Assembly: GCA_023392395.1 (NCBI GenBank)
Contig: JAEVZE010000354.1
Location: forward strand, 1-10,786
DNA from: Bacillota bacterium
GTDB lineage: Bacteria; Bacillota; Clostridia; Christensenellales; Aristaeellaceae
Length of the DNA stretch: 10,786 bases
Direction: 5' to 3'
Numbering within the stretch: position 1 is the first letter of the stretch; the number at the start of each line of letters is the position of its first letter. A model generated the notes under the pieces. It was not told the origin of the DNA. It saw only the letters and a list, made by a program, of their open reading frames with translations, and did not search any database. The position numbers and the translations under genes were made by a program. This document shows positions 1-6,843 of the stretch, piece by piece.

Positions 1-807
1 CTTTCAGACGCGGACTGGCGAAAGGTGTTTGAGGAGGCCGCCGGGATGGGCGTCGGGTTCATCCTGCTGGCCGGAGGCGAGCCGCTGATGCGGCGCGACG
101 TGCTCGAGGCGGCGGGAAGCATCCAGAACGTGCTGTTTCCCGTCTTCACAAACGCCACGCTGATCGACGACGCGGCTGTGGACCTTCTGAGCCGGTGCAG
201 AAACCTGATCCCGATTGTCAGCATCGAGGGAGATGAAGCCCAGACCGACGCGCGGCGCGGCGGCGGGGTCTACCGGCGGCTGATGCAGTCCGTCCGGCTC
301 CTGAAGGAGAGCGGGATCCTGTTCGGCGCGTCGGTCACCGTCACCAAAGCAAACATTCAAACCGTGACCAGCAGCGTTTTTCTAGGCGAATTGCGCGATC
401 AGGGCTTCAAGGTGATCGTTTACGTGGACTACGTGCCGGTGGAGGATGAATCCTCGGATCTCGCGCCGGAGGAGACCGAGCGGGCGTACCTTGCGGACCG
501 GCTGATTAAGCTGCGGACAGAACCCGGCGACATCCTCTTCATCGCCTTTCCGGGCGACGAAATGGCGTCTGGCGGGTGCCTTGCGGCGGGCCGGGGCTTC
601 TTCCACATCAATGCCCACGGCGGCGCGGAGCCCTGCCCCTTTTCGCCCTATTCGGACGTCAACGTCCGGGAGACGTCGCTCAGGCAGGCGCTCCATTCCC
701 CGCTGTTCACGCATCTGCGGGACGGGAATCTGTTGACAGAAGACCACTCGGGCGGTTGCGTGCTGTTCACGCACAGGGACAAAGTCCGGCTCCTCCTGCA
801 GAGGTAG
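1..807 (+). CDS. Radical SAM protein with C-terminal Cys-rich (SPASM-like) region, 5' partial
   Basis: The reading frame is open from the first base, so the gene starts before the window; 268 residues are visible. The GGEP motif at visible residues 25-28 is the SAM-binding segment that follows the CxxxCxxC loop of radical SAM enzymes; that loop itself is off the window. A middle segment (SIEGDE, then TDARRG) and the following GASVTVT strand fit the TIM-barrel core of the COG0535-type family. Near the end Cys193, Cys212 (in AEPCPFSPY) and Cys253 (in GGCVLF) resemble ligands of an auxiliary iron-sulfur cluster, as in SPASM or twitch domains. It should be a cytosolic enzyme using SAM to make a 5'-deoxyadenosyl radical; the substrate cannot be told. 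A GTG at 25 is in frame but internal to the domain, so it is not the start. The gene ends in TAG and faces the convergent HD-GYP gene 64 bases away. Confidence 0.88.
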   Translation, partial: LSDADWRKVFEEAAGMGVGFILLAGGEPLMRRDVLEAAGSIQNVLFPVFTNATLIDDAAVDLLSRCRNLIPIVSIEGDEAQTDARRGGGVYRRLMQSVRLLKESGILFGASVTVTKANIQTVTSSVFLGELRDQGFKVIVYVDYVPVEDESSDLAPEETERAYLADRLIKLRTEPGDILFIAFPGDEMASGGCLAAGRGFFHINAHGGAEPCPFSPYSDVNVRETSLRQALHSPLFTHLRDGNLLTEDHSGGCVLFTHRDKVRLLLQR

Positions 808-834
808 CTTGCCTTGCCCAAACCGGTATCCCGT

Positions 835-852
835 GGCGGGAGCGCGCCCGCC
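835..852. other. GC-rich hairpin between convergent genes
   Basis: GGCGGG (835-840) pairs with CCCGCC (847-852) around a 6-base loop in the 64-base gap between the radical SAM and HD-GYP genes. There is no T-run on either side, so it is not a standard intrinsic terminator. It may still slow polymerase or protect 3' ends. No other terminator is visible in this gap. Confidence 0.3.
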
Positions 853-871
853 GGATCGAATCTCAAGCGTG

Positions 872-2128
872 TCACGCTTCCACGTCAAAAAAGCGTCGGT
901 ACTCCTCCGCGGCCCGCGCCCGGCTCTCCATGCAGGTATCCCGGAGGCAGTCGATGTTGTCCAGCGCCAGCGTCACGATGTGCTGGTTCAGCGCGCCTTC
1001 TTCCGACATGGCGCGAAGCGTTTCGATCGTCTGCTCGCGGCTCATGCCGTCGCGATAAGGGCGCGGCTCGGTCACCGCGCTGAGCACGTCGGCGACCGCC
1101 ATGATGCGCGCGCCCACGGGGATACTCTCCGCCGTCAGGTGAAAGGGATACCCCTTGCCGTCCAGCCGCTCGTGATGAAACGCCGCCCAGCGCCGGATGG
1201 TTTCAAAGCCTTTGATCCGGCCCAGCAGGTGGTACGTCATGAACGTGTGGCTGCGGATGGAGTTATACTCCTCGGGCGTGAGCTTGCCCGGCTTCTCCAG
1301 AATGGCGCTGTCGATGGCCAGCTTGCCCAGGTCGTGCAGGTAGCCCGCGATCAGCATTTGCAGGCATTCCGACCTCGAAAAGCCGACCAGTTCCGCCAGC
1401 TTCTCGGCGGTCTTCGCCACGCCTGCCGAATGCGTCGCGGTGAAGCGGCTCCGAAAGTCGATGATGCGTGAGAACATTCTGGCCAGGCTCAGTACGTCCT
1501 CCATGGCCAGCCGCTGCTTTGCGGTTTCGATGGGCTTGGAGTCCAGCGGCGTGTTGTAGCGCAGCTCCAGCCAGACGTATTCCCGGCGGGAAATCTCCGC
1601 CAGCACGTCGACGATCCCGGGCGCGAACATCTTGCCTGACTGCTGGCGCACCCAGCCGATGATCCCCTCCACCTGGTTGAGCGGGTCAAGATCGCGGCGG
1701 AACTTCAGGCACGCGCGGTCGGCCAGGTGCAGCACGTGGCTTTCGATGGGCACGATCCGCCCCATACAGAACTGCCCCTGCCCATATTCCCACGGCAGGT
1801 GGTGGTACCGGACGATGTCTGCCGTCATCGCAAAAGGTCCGTATTCCTCCAAAAGCCGCGCGGCGCGAAAGCCGTGGCTGTGCACCGTCACCGGTTCGCA
1901 TTCGATGAGCTCAAGACGCTCGCGAGCGGAGATCGCGCCGACATCGTGCACGAGCCCCGCCATCAGCACGTTTCGCTGGGCGCTCTCGGAGAGCCCCATC
2001 TGCTGCGCGATGCGGTAGGCCAACATGGCGACCTGATGCTGATGATTGGTGAATTCGGGCAGCACCATATCGACGGCATCGGAAAAACATTGTAGGATTT
2101 CGAAAAGATTGATGGTCATCGCATCCAT
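872..2128 (-). CDS. Tandem HD / HD-GYP domain phosphohydrolase
   Basis: The product is 418 residues from the ATG at 2128. That start is chosen because AAGGATGGAG (2140-2149) lies upstream at a fair spacing and because TINLFEIL is the usual N-terminus of this group; the frame stays open to 2239 but has no ribosome site there. Two HD domains are visible. The first has HxH at 29-31, HD at 61-62, His83/85, HH at 109-110 and Asp137, but no GYP motif. The second has His233, HDLGK at 265-269, His294, HHERLDGKGYP at 318-328 and ADVLSAVTEPRPYR from 346, the full HD-GYP signature. HD-GYP proteins hydrolyse cyclic di-GMP (some act on cGAMP), so a cytosolic second-messenger phosphodiesterase is likely. 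No receiver, PAS or membrane segment is seen; the first HD domain may serve as the sensory or regulatory half. It ends in TGA and is transcribed alone. Confidence 0.9.
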   Translation of the reverse strand: MDAMTINLFEILQCFSDAVDMVLPEFTNHQHQVAMLAYRIAQQMGLSESAQRNVLMAGLVHDVGAISARERLELIECEPVTVHSHGFRAARLLEEYGPFAMTADIVRYHHLPWEYGQGQFCMGRIVPIESHVLHLADRACLKFRRDLDPLNQVEGIIGWVRQQSGKMFAPGIVDVLAEISRREYVWLELRYNTPLDSKPIETAKQRLAMEDVLSLARMFSRIIDFRSRFTATHSAGVAKTAEKLAELVGFSRSECLQMLIAGYLHDLGKLAIDSAILEKPGKLTPEEYNSIRSHTFMTYHLLGRIKGFETIRRWAAFHHERLDGKGYPFHLTAESIPVGARIMAVADVLSAVTEPRPYRDGMSREQTIETLRAMSEEGALNQHIVTLALDNIDCLRDTCMESRARAAEEYRRFFDVEA

Positions 2129-2242
2129 GCCGATTTGTTCTCCATCCTTCGGGGAGGCGTCCGATGCACTCCACGTTATTTCACCATGACCATACATTGA
2201 CCACATAAGTGTAACACTATTTTTCCCATAATTCGTCAAATC
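2129..2242 (-). promoter_or_regulatory. Predicted 5' leader of the HD-GYP gene
   Basis: If transcription starts about 7 bases after the -10 box, the mRNA leader is about 114 bases long. It holds the ribosome site AAGGATGGAG at 2140-2149. No cyclic-di-GMP riboswitch consensus and no clear terminator or anti-terminator pair were recognised by eye. Confidence 0.35.
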
Positions 2243-2248
2243 GGAAAA

Positions 2249-2277
2249 ATTTTACCATTTAATGTAGTTTATTGCAA
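2249..2277 (-). promoter_or_regulatory. Promoter for the HD-GYP gene
   Basis: On the minus strand TTGCAA (2272-2277) and TAAAAT (2249-2254) are separated by 17 bases, and a TGG just before the -10 gives an extended -10 element. Four of six and five of six bases match the SigA consensus. It lies in the AT-rich part of the divergent gap. A second TTGACG at 2234-2239 has only a poor -10 behind it. Confidence 0.6.
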
Positions 2278-2292
2278 AAATGCTGCAAATGT

Positions 2293-2359
2293 TCCGGCAA
2301 ACTTCCGGGGTGGGCTTTCCAGTCGCCCCGCGCTGCCCGCTTCGCAAAACTTTGCCGGA
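2293..2359. repeat. 9-bp perfect inverted repeat between the two divergent promoters
   Basis: TCCGGCAAA (2293-2301) and TTTGCCGGA (2351-2359) are exact reverse complements, 49 bases apart. They sit between the HD-GYP promoter and the lrgA promoter. They could be paired operator half-sites or arms of a DNA loop. The match could also be chance. Confidence 0.3.
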
Positions 2360-2376
2360 TCTGCCGCTTTCCTGCG

Positions 2377-2404
2377 TTGAAATTTCAAACAGTGCTGCTA
2401 TAAT
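2377..2404 (+). promoter_or_regulatory. Promoter for lrgAB with palindrome on the -35 box
   Basis: TTGAAA (2377-2382), 16 bases, then a perfect TATAAT (2399-2404). A 12-bp perfect palindrome, TTGAAATTTCAA (2377-2388), covers the -35 box and would place a bound protein on the RNA polymerase contact. The predicted transcription start, near 2411, rules out the in-frame ATG at 2403 as the lrgA start. Confidence 0.75.
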
Positions 2405-2423
2405 GACAAAACAAACGGAATGG

Positions 2424-2807
2424 ATGCGATCGGGGGCGTGGCTGGTGCATCTGGTACGGCAGTTTCTGCTGGTGGCTGGTATTACTTTTCTGGGCGAGGG
2501 CCTGAGGGCGCTCATCCCATTCCCCATTCCCGCCAGCGTGTACGGGCTGATTTTGATGTTCGCGGCACTAAGCTTTGGCGTGATCAAGCCGCATCATGTG
2601 CGGGACGCCGCCAAATTCCTCATTGAAATCATGCCGGTGATGTTCATCCCAGCCGCGGTGGGGCTTCTGAACGCATGGGACGCGCTCAGGCCCATCCTTC
2701 TGCCGGTGGGGGTGATCACGGTGATCAGCACCGTGATCGTCATGGCGGTGACTGGGCGTGTAACCCAGGCCGTGATCCGGCTGGACGAAAAGAGGGTGGA
2801 CGAATGA
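2424..2807 (+). CDS. lrgA: LrgA/CidA family holin-like membrane protein
   Basis: 127 residues, the usual size for this family. The ATG at 2424 is chosen because the TATAAT box overlaps the earlier in-frame ATG at 2403, and because ACGGAATGG just before 2424 offers a weak ribosome site; the leader would be only about 13 bases. About four hydrophobic segments are seen (near 12-30, 33-52, 64-85 and 90-110). The stretch IPFPIPASVYGLIL at 31-44 and MPVMFIPAAVGLL at 70-82 are family hallmarks. LrgA with LrgB was first described as an antiholin-like pair affecting murein hydrolase activity; in several Bacillota the pair imports pyruvate. The gene ends in an ATGA overlap with lrgB, so the two are translationally coupled. 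The usual LytSR regulator pair is not in the window. Confidence 0.88.
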   Translation: MRSGAWLVHLVRQFLLVAGITFLGEGLRALIPFPIPASVYGLILMFAALSFGVIKPHHVRDAAKFLIEIMPVMFIPAAVGLLNAWDALRPILLPVGVITVISTVIVMAVTGRVTQAVIRLDEKRVDE

Positions 2808-3496
2808 GGGCTTTTTTCACGGATTCCGTGTACTTTGGCGTCGTCATCAGCCTCGCGGCCTACGAGATCGGCAGGCTCCTGCAGCGCAGGTTCAAACTGG
2901 CGCTGTTCAATCCCCTCCTGATCTCTATCCTGCTCACGATGGCGGCCATTTGCCTTCTGAGTGTGGACTACGACAGCTACTACAGCGGTGCAAAGTACAT
3001 CTCATACCTCCTGACCCCGGCGACGGTCTGCCTGGCCGTGCCGCTGTATGAGCAGACGGCGCTGCTCAAGCGCCACATCAAAGCGCTGGCGGCGGGCATC
3101 CTGTCCGGCGTACTGGCCAGCCTCGTCTCCATCCTGATTCTCTCGAAGCTCTTCCAATTGAGCCACCAGCAGTACGTGACCTTGCTGCCCAAGTCCATCA
3201 CCACCGCCATCGGCATGGGGGTGAGCCAGGAGCTAGGCGGCGCCGTTACCATCACGGTCGCGGTGATCATCGTGACCGGGATCCTGGGCAACGTGATCGC
3301 GGAAGGACTGTTTCGGCTCCTGCGCATTCACGAGCCCGTCGCCAAGGGGCTGGCGCTGGGAACGGCGGCTCACGCCATCGGCACCGCCAAGGCCATGGAG
3401 ATCGGCGAGGTGGAGGGCGCGATGAGCTCGCTGGCCATCACGGTGTGCGGCCTGCTCACAGCCACCGTCGCCTCGTTCTTCGCGCAGTTGATGTAA
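2804..3496 (+). CDS. lrgB: LrgB/CidB family membrane protein
   Basis: 230 residues, typical for LrgB. The start is the ATG overlapping the lrgA stop, with GAGGGTGG five bases upstream. Many hydrophobic segments span the protein. Family features include FNPLLISILL near 31-40, LLTPATVCLAVPLYEQ near 70-85, LLPKSITTAIGMGVSQELGG in the middle and the glycine- and alanine-rich GLALGTAAHAIGTAKAMEIGEVEGAMSSLA near the end. It is the partner of LrgA in the cell membrane; pyruvate uptake or modulation of autolysis are the known roles of the pair. It ends in TAA. A hairpin follows within ten bases, and the next gene has its own promoter. Confidence 0.9.
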   Translation: MRAFFTDSVYFGVVISLAAYEIGRLLQRRFKLALFNPLLISILLTMAAICLLSVDYDSYYSGAKYISYLLTPATVCLAVPLYEQTALLKRHIKALAAGILSGVLASLVSILILSKLFQLSHQQYVTLLPKSITTAIGMGVSQELGGAVTITVAVIIVTGILGNVIAEGLFRLLRIHEPVAKGLALGTAAHAIGTAKAMEIGEVEGAMSSLAITVCGLLTATVASFFAQLM

Positions 3497-3505
3497 TCTC
3501 CAGAA

Positions 3506-3534
3506 CGTTGAAAAAACCCAAGGGTCTTTCAACG
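3506..3534. other. Stem-loop after lrgB, no T-tail
   Basis: CGTTGAAA (3506-3513) pairs with TTTCAACG (3527-3534), and inside it ACCC pairs with GGGT around a tiny loop, with a small asymmetric bulge. No T-run follows, so it is not a classic terminator. It begins ten bases after the lrgB stop and could stabilise the lrgAB mRNA 3' end or act as a DNA site. Its outer arm CGTTGAAA also occurs at 2375-2382 on the lrgA promoter palindrome. Confidence 0.45.
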
Positions 3535-3624
3535 CGAAGGAAGAAATCTGCGCGAGCATGTAATTCTGCGCAAGCCGCGAAGCCCATCCTAACGGAATCT
3601 GCGCCATGTTGTGTCATTTCTCGG

Positions 3625-3649
3625 TTTCACAATCAATCGGATCGTGAAA
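3625..3649. repeat. Short inverted repeat upstream of the SulP promoter
   Basis: TTTCAC (3625-3630) and GTGAAA (3644-3649) flank 13 bases, about 50 bases before the SulP -35 box. It could be an operator, but arms this short may be chance. Nothing else was recognised in the 272-base gap 3497-3768 apart from the hairpin and the promoter. Confidence 0.2.
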
Positions 3650-3700
3650 ATCCCACAGGGGATGGCCGGCCAAATTCCCTCCGAATTTTCCCTTTCTCCG

Positions 3701-3729
3701 TTGATCCTTGCACCCGTTTGCCGTATGAT
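3701..3729 (+). promoter_or_regulatory. Promoter for the SulP transporter gene
   Basis: TTGATC (3701-3706), a 17-base spacer, then TATGAT (3724-3729). Four and five of six bases match consensus. The predicted leader is about 33 bases and contains the AGAGGAAG ribosome site. This makes the transporter its own transcription unit, apart from lrgAB. Confidence 0.65.
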
Positions 3730-3768
3730 GCACGAGGAATTCCGCAGGCGCAAAAGAGGAAGTTTCGG

Positions 3769-5295
3769 ATGATTGCCAAATACCTCCGGGACCTGGGCAA
3801 AGAGTTCTCCGGCTACAATACCACGAAATTGATGAAAGATCTTATGGCAGGGCTCACCGCGGCGTCGGTGGCCCTGCCGCTTGCGCTGGCGTTTGGCGTC
3901 AGCTCCGGCGCCGACGCGGCGGCGGGCCTGGTGACCGCCATCGCCGCAGGGCTTCTGATCGGGACGCTGTCGGGCGCTTCCTATCAGATTTCCGGCCCCA
4001 CCGGCGCGATGTCGGCCATCCTGATTGGGGTGAGCGCGCGCCACGGCATCAACGGGGTGCTGCTGGCGGGGCTCTTGTCCGGAGCGCTCCTCATTCTGAT
4101 GTCGCTGATGAACGTGGGTGGGCTGGTGCAGTTCATCCCGTCGCCGGTGATCGCCGGGTTCACCTCGGGCATCGCGCTGGTGATCGCGCTGGGCCAGGTG
4201 GACAACTTCTTCGGTGTGCACTCCAGCGGCGCAGATCTGATGGAGAAGCTGTTGTCCTACCACCAGTTGGGCTTTTCGCCCAGCCTGCAGGCGATGATGA
4301 TGGGCGGCGCCGCGATCTGCATCATGCTGTTCTGGCCTCGCAAGTGGCCGGTGCCCGGGTCGCTGGTCGCCATCGCGGCGGTGCTCACGCTCAACATCCT
4401 TTTGAACCCGTCCGCCGCCGCGGTGCGCGAAGTGGGTGAGATTCCGCGCTCGCTGATCGGCTCCAGCCGGCTGGATTTTGGCGGCCTTTCCCTCCGCGGC
4501 ATGCTGGATGTGGCCAGTCCGGCGGTGTCCATCGCGGCGCTGGGCATGATTGAAAGCCTGCTGTGCGGCCTCAGCGCCGGGCGCATGAAGGACGAGACGA
4601 TGGACGCCCGCCGCGAACTGATGGCTCAGGGCATCGGAAACCTCCTGATGCCGCTGATCGGCGGCGTTCCGGCCACCGCGGCCATCGCCCGCACGTCGGT
4701 GGCGATCAAGGCGGGCCAGCAGACCCGTCTGACCGGCGTGATCCATTCACTGACGCTGATCGCCTCCATGTTCCTCCTGGGCGGGGTGATGTCCAGGATC
4801 CCGCTGGCGGCGTTGGCCGGGGTATTGATGGTGACCGCCTGGCGCATGAACGAGTGGGCGGCCATCCGCCAGATCTTCTCCTCGCGCATGAAGCACGCGA
4901 TGCTGATGTACTTGGTCACGCTCGTCTGCACGGTGCTGTTTGATCTCACCATCGCCATCGTGGCGGGCATCTTAGTTGCGGCGATCTCGTTTGTGGTCAA
5001 GAGCGCGTTCTTGGCGGTGTCCTCGGAGGACCAAAGCGACGGGCGGCGCGTGATTCGTCTGCGGGGCGCGCTCTTTTTCGGCACCCAGGGCAGCATTCGC
5101 AAGATCGAGGCGCTGGCCGAGGGCGCAAACGCGGTCATCATCGACCTCTCCAGCGCTTATTCGGCCGACCTGAGCGCGCTGAGCGCGCTGAACGAACTGC
5201 GCGAGCAGCTGACCACGCGGGGCGTTTCCGTCTCCATCGTGGGGGCCAAGCCCGAATTGAACCGGGAGATGGGCCGCATCGGGATGGTCGAGTGA
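3769..5295 (+). CDS. SulP family anion transporter with STAS domain
   Basis: 508 residues from the ATG at 3769, which has AGAGGAAG eight bases upstream; the frame is open back to 3445, but that part lies upstream of the promoter and does not look like protein. The transmembrane core covers about 22-412. SulP hallmarks are SYQISGPTGAMSAIL at 71-85, FIPSPVIAGFTSGIALVI at 122-139, PVPGSLVAI at 195-203, IESLLCGLSAGRM at 261-273 and GNLLMPLIGGVPATAAIART at 290-309. A short cytosolic STAS domain fills about 427-508, with IDLSSAYSADLSALSAL aligning to the conserved DSSG loop as DLSA. SulP proteins carry sulfate, bicarbonate or organic anions, often with Na+ or H+; the substrate cannot be told here, and no carbonic anhydrase or sulfate gene is nearby. 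It ends in TGA before a strong terminator. Confidence 0.92.
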   Translation: MIAKYLRDLGKEFSGYNTTKLMKDLMAGLTAASVALPLALAFGVSSGADAAAGLVTAIAAGLLIGTLSGASYQISGPTGAMSAILIGVSARHGINGVLLAGLLSGALLILMSLMNVGGLVQFIPSPVIAGFTSGIALVIALGQVDNFFGVHSSGADLMEKLLSYHQLGFSPSLQAMMMGGAAICIMLFWPRKWPVPGSLVAIAAVLTLNILLNPSAAAVREVGEIPRSLIGSSRLDFGGLSLRGMLDVASPAVSIAALGMIESLLCGLSAGRMKDETMDARRELMAQGIGNLLMPLIGGVPATAAIARTSVAIKAGQQTRLTGVIHSLTLIASMFLLGGVMSRIPLAALAGVLMVTAWRMNEWAAIRQIFSSRMKHAMLMYLVTLVCTVLFDLTIAIVAGILVAAISFVVKSAFLAVSSEDQSDGRRVIRLRGALFFGTQGSIRKIEALAEGANAVIIDLSSAYSADLSALSALNELREQLTTRGVSVSIVGAKPELNREMGRIGMVE

Positions 5296-5310
5296 CGTCC
5301 CGAAAGATAC

Positions 5311-5349
5311 AAAAAGCTGGATGGCATCAAGTTGCCGTCCAGCTTTTTT
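5311..5349. terminator. Bidirectional intrinsic terminator between the SulP and flotillin genes
   Basis: AAGCTGGA (5314-5321) pairs with TCCAGCTT (5338-5345), continued by a T-G wobble and GGCA/TGCC around a 6-base loop. Six T follow on the plus strand and five A precede on the left, so the minus strand also reads a T-run. It lies 15 bases after the SulP stop and about 57 bases after the flotillin stop on the other strand, serving both convergent genes. Confidence 0.92.
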
Positions 5350-5405
5350 AACAGCTTGCGAAAGATGCGCCACAAGAGCGATCCTGATCCAATGGCGAAG
5401 CGCGG

Positions 5406-6791
5406 TTACGCTTCCTTTTGCGCCGGGGTCTTCTCCAGGTCGCTGCCCAAAATGGGCGGCAACTCCATGCCCGCCTGCTTAAACAATTCGTTCATGGGCG
5501 GGATGGATTTGAGCATGCCCGACAGGAAGTTGGCGGTAGCGGGCGTACCCGAGCCGCCATTCATACCATCCCAGACGGTCACCTTGTCGATCTTGATGTT
5601 CTTGATGGCCTCGACCTGCATCTGAACCAGCTGCTCCAGCTTGTCGGCGATAATGAACTTGACCGCCGCGTCGGTGTTGCCGCCCGCCGCCTCGACCAGT
5701 TTTGCCATACCGGCGGCCTGCCTGGTCAGCACTTCCTCGACGCCCTTTGCCTGGGCCTCCATGCGGGCAAAGATGGCGTCCGCCTCGCCGCGGGCCTTGC
5801 GCCGGGTGACTTCGGCCTGGGCCGCGGCGGCGATTTCGGCCTGCTGCTTTTCGATCTCGGCCTTGACGATGACGTCCGCCTGCTGGGACGCGCGCTCAAG
5901 CTCGGCGCGGGTCTGCTCGGCCGCCTGCTGCGCGCCGTAGGCTTCCTTCAAAGACAGCGCCGCCTGCACCTTTTCGGCGGCGGTGGCGATGCGCAGCGCT
6001 TCGGCCTCCTTTTCGCGCCTGCGCGCGTCCGACTGGGCCACTTCGACCTTCGCGTCATTTTCGCCCCTGATGGCGGTGGCGTCGGCGGCGGAGACCTGGA
6101 TGCGCTGGTCCATGTGGGCGTTGGCCTGGCCGATCTCACCGTCCCGGTTCTTTTCGGCCACGCTCTTCTTGGCGTCGTTGATGGCCTTGGCTGCGGCCTC
6201 CTTGCCCAGCGCCTCGATGTAGCCCGACTCGTCGTTGATGTCGGTGACGTTGACGTTGATCAGCCGGAGCCCGATCTTCTTGAGCTCGATCTCCACGTTG
6301 TTGGACACGGCCAGCAGGAACTTGTCGCGGTCGGTATTGATCTCCTCAATGTCCATCGTGGCGATGATCAGGCGCAGCTGGCCGAAGATGATGTCCTTGG
6401 CCAACTCCTGGATCTCGGGCAGTTTCAGCCCCAACAGGCGCTCGGCGGCGTTTTGCATGACGCCGGGCTCCGTGGAGATGCCCACGGTGAACCGGGAGGG
6501 CACGTCCACGCGGATGTTCTGCTTGGACAGCGCGTTTTTGAGGTCTACGATGATCGAGATGGGCGTCAGATCCATGTACTGGTAGGACTGCAGCACCGGG
6601 ATGATGAACGCCGCGCCGCCGTGGATGCACTTGGCCGAACGGCTCTGGCCGCTCTTGTCCGTGCCCACCTTGCCGTAGATGACCAGCACCTTGTCCGACG
6701 GACACTTGCGGTAGCGGGACAAAAGCCCCATCAGGATCACAAACAGCACAATGATCGTAACCACCGGGATGGCCAGCAAGTTCAAGCCCAT
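5406..6791 (-). CDS. floT: Flotillin-like SPFH protein (FloT/YuaG type)
   Basis: 461 residues from the ATG at 6791; AGGAGG (6798-6803) ends six bases before it, whereas the in-frame TTG at 6797 touches the ribosome site and is rejected. Residues 4-24 form one membrane segment, followed by RYRKCPSDKVLVIYG and the SPFH/PHB domain to about 190. Residues about 195-365 are a long Ala/Glu/Lys-rich coiled coil with Glu-Ala repeats, typical of flotillins. The tail (KVTVWDGMNGGSGTP near 403-417, then PPMNELFKQAGMELPP) is the conserved flotillin C-terminus. Flotillins oligomerise on the inner face of the membrane and organise membrane fluidity and signalling complexes. The gene follows the NfeD-like gene by 52 bases, the standard nfeD-flotillin pairing. 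It ends in TAA. Confidence 0.93.
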   Translation of the reverse strand: MGLNLLAIPVVTIIVLFVILMGLLSRYRKCPSDKVLVIYGKVGTDKSGQSRSAKCIHGGAAFIIPVLQSYQYMDLTPISIIVDLKNALSKQNIRVDVPSRFTVGISTEPGVMQNAAERLLGLKLPEIQELAKDIIFGQLRLIIATMDIEEINTDRDKFLLAVSNNVEIELKKIGLRLINVNVTDINDESGYIEALGKEAAAKAINDAKKSVAEKNRDGEIGQANAHMDQRIQVSAADATAIRGENDAKVEVAQSDARRREKEAEALRIATAAEKVQAALSLKEAYGAQQAAEQTRAELERASQQADVIVKAEIEKQQAEIAAAAQAEVTRRKARGEADAIFARMEAQAKGVEEVLTRQAAGMAKLVEAAGGNTDAAVKFIIADKLEQLVQMQVEAIKNIKIDKVTVWDGMNGGSGTPATANFLSGMLKSIPPMNELFKQAGMELPPILGSDLEKTPAQKEA

Positions 6792-6843
6792 AGACAACCT
6801 CCTAACATCTGTACAAGGCCCGCGAAAGCCTTTGATCGCTCCT

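Noticed and set aside
2129..2239. N-terminal extension of the HD-GYP protein to 2239
   Set aside because: It would start at a TTG without a ribosome site, and the extra residues look like translated leader. The ATG at 2128 has AAGGATGGAG upstream.
2129..2242. Cyclic-di-GMP riboswitch in the HD-GYP leader
   Set aside because: The length would allow one, but no GEMM-type core sequence could be found by eye.
2403..2405. ATG at 2403 as the lrgA start
   Set aside because: It overlaps the TATAAT box, so it lies upstream of the predicted transcript start, and no ribosome site precedes it.
3445..3768. N-terminal extension of the SulP protein into the lrgB gene
   Set aside because: It overlaps lrgB and the promoter at 3701-3729, and its product is not membrane-like. 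The ATG at 3769 has AGAGGAAG.
3589..4746. 385-codon open frame on the minus strand opposite the SulP gene
   Set aside because: It gives a His/Arg/Gln-rich low-complexity product typical of antisense GC-rich codons and has no ribosome site, while the plus strand carries clear SulP motifs.
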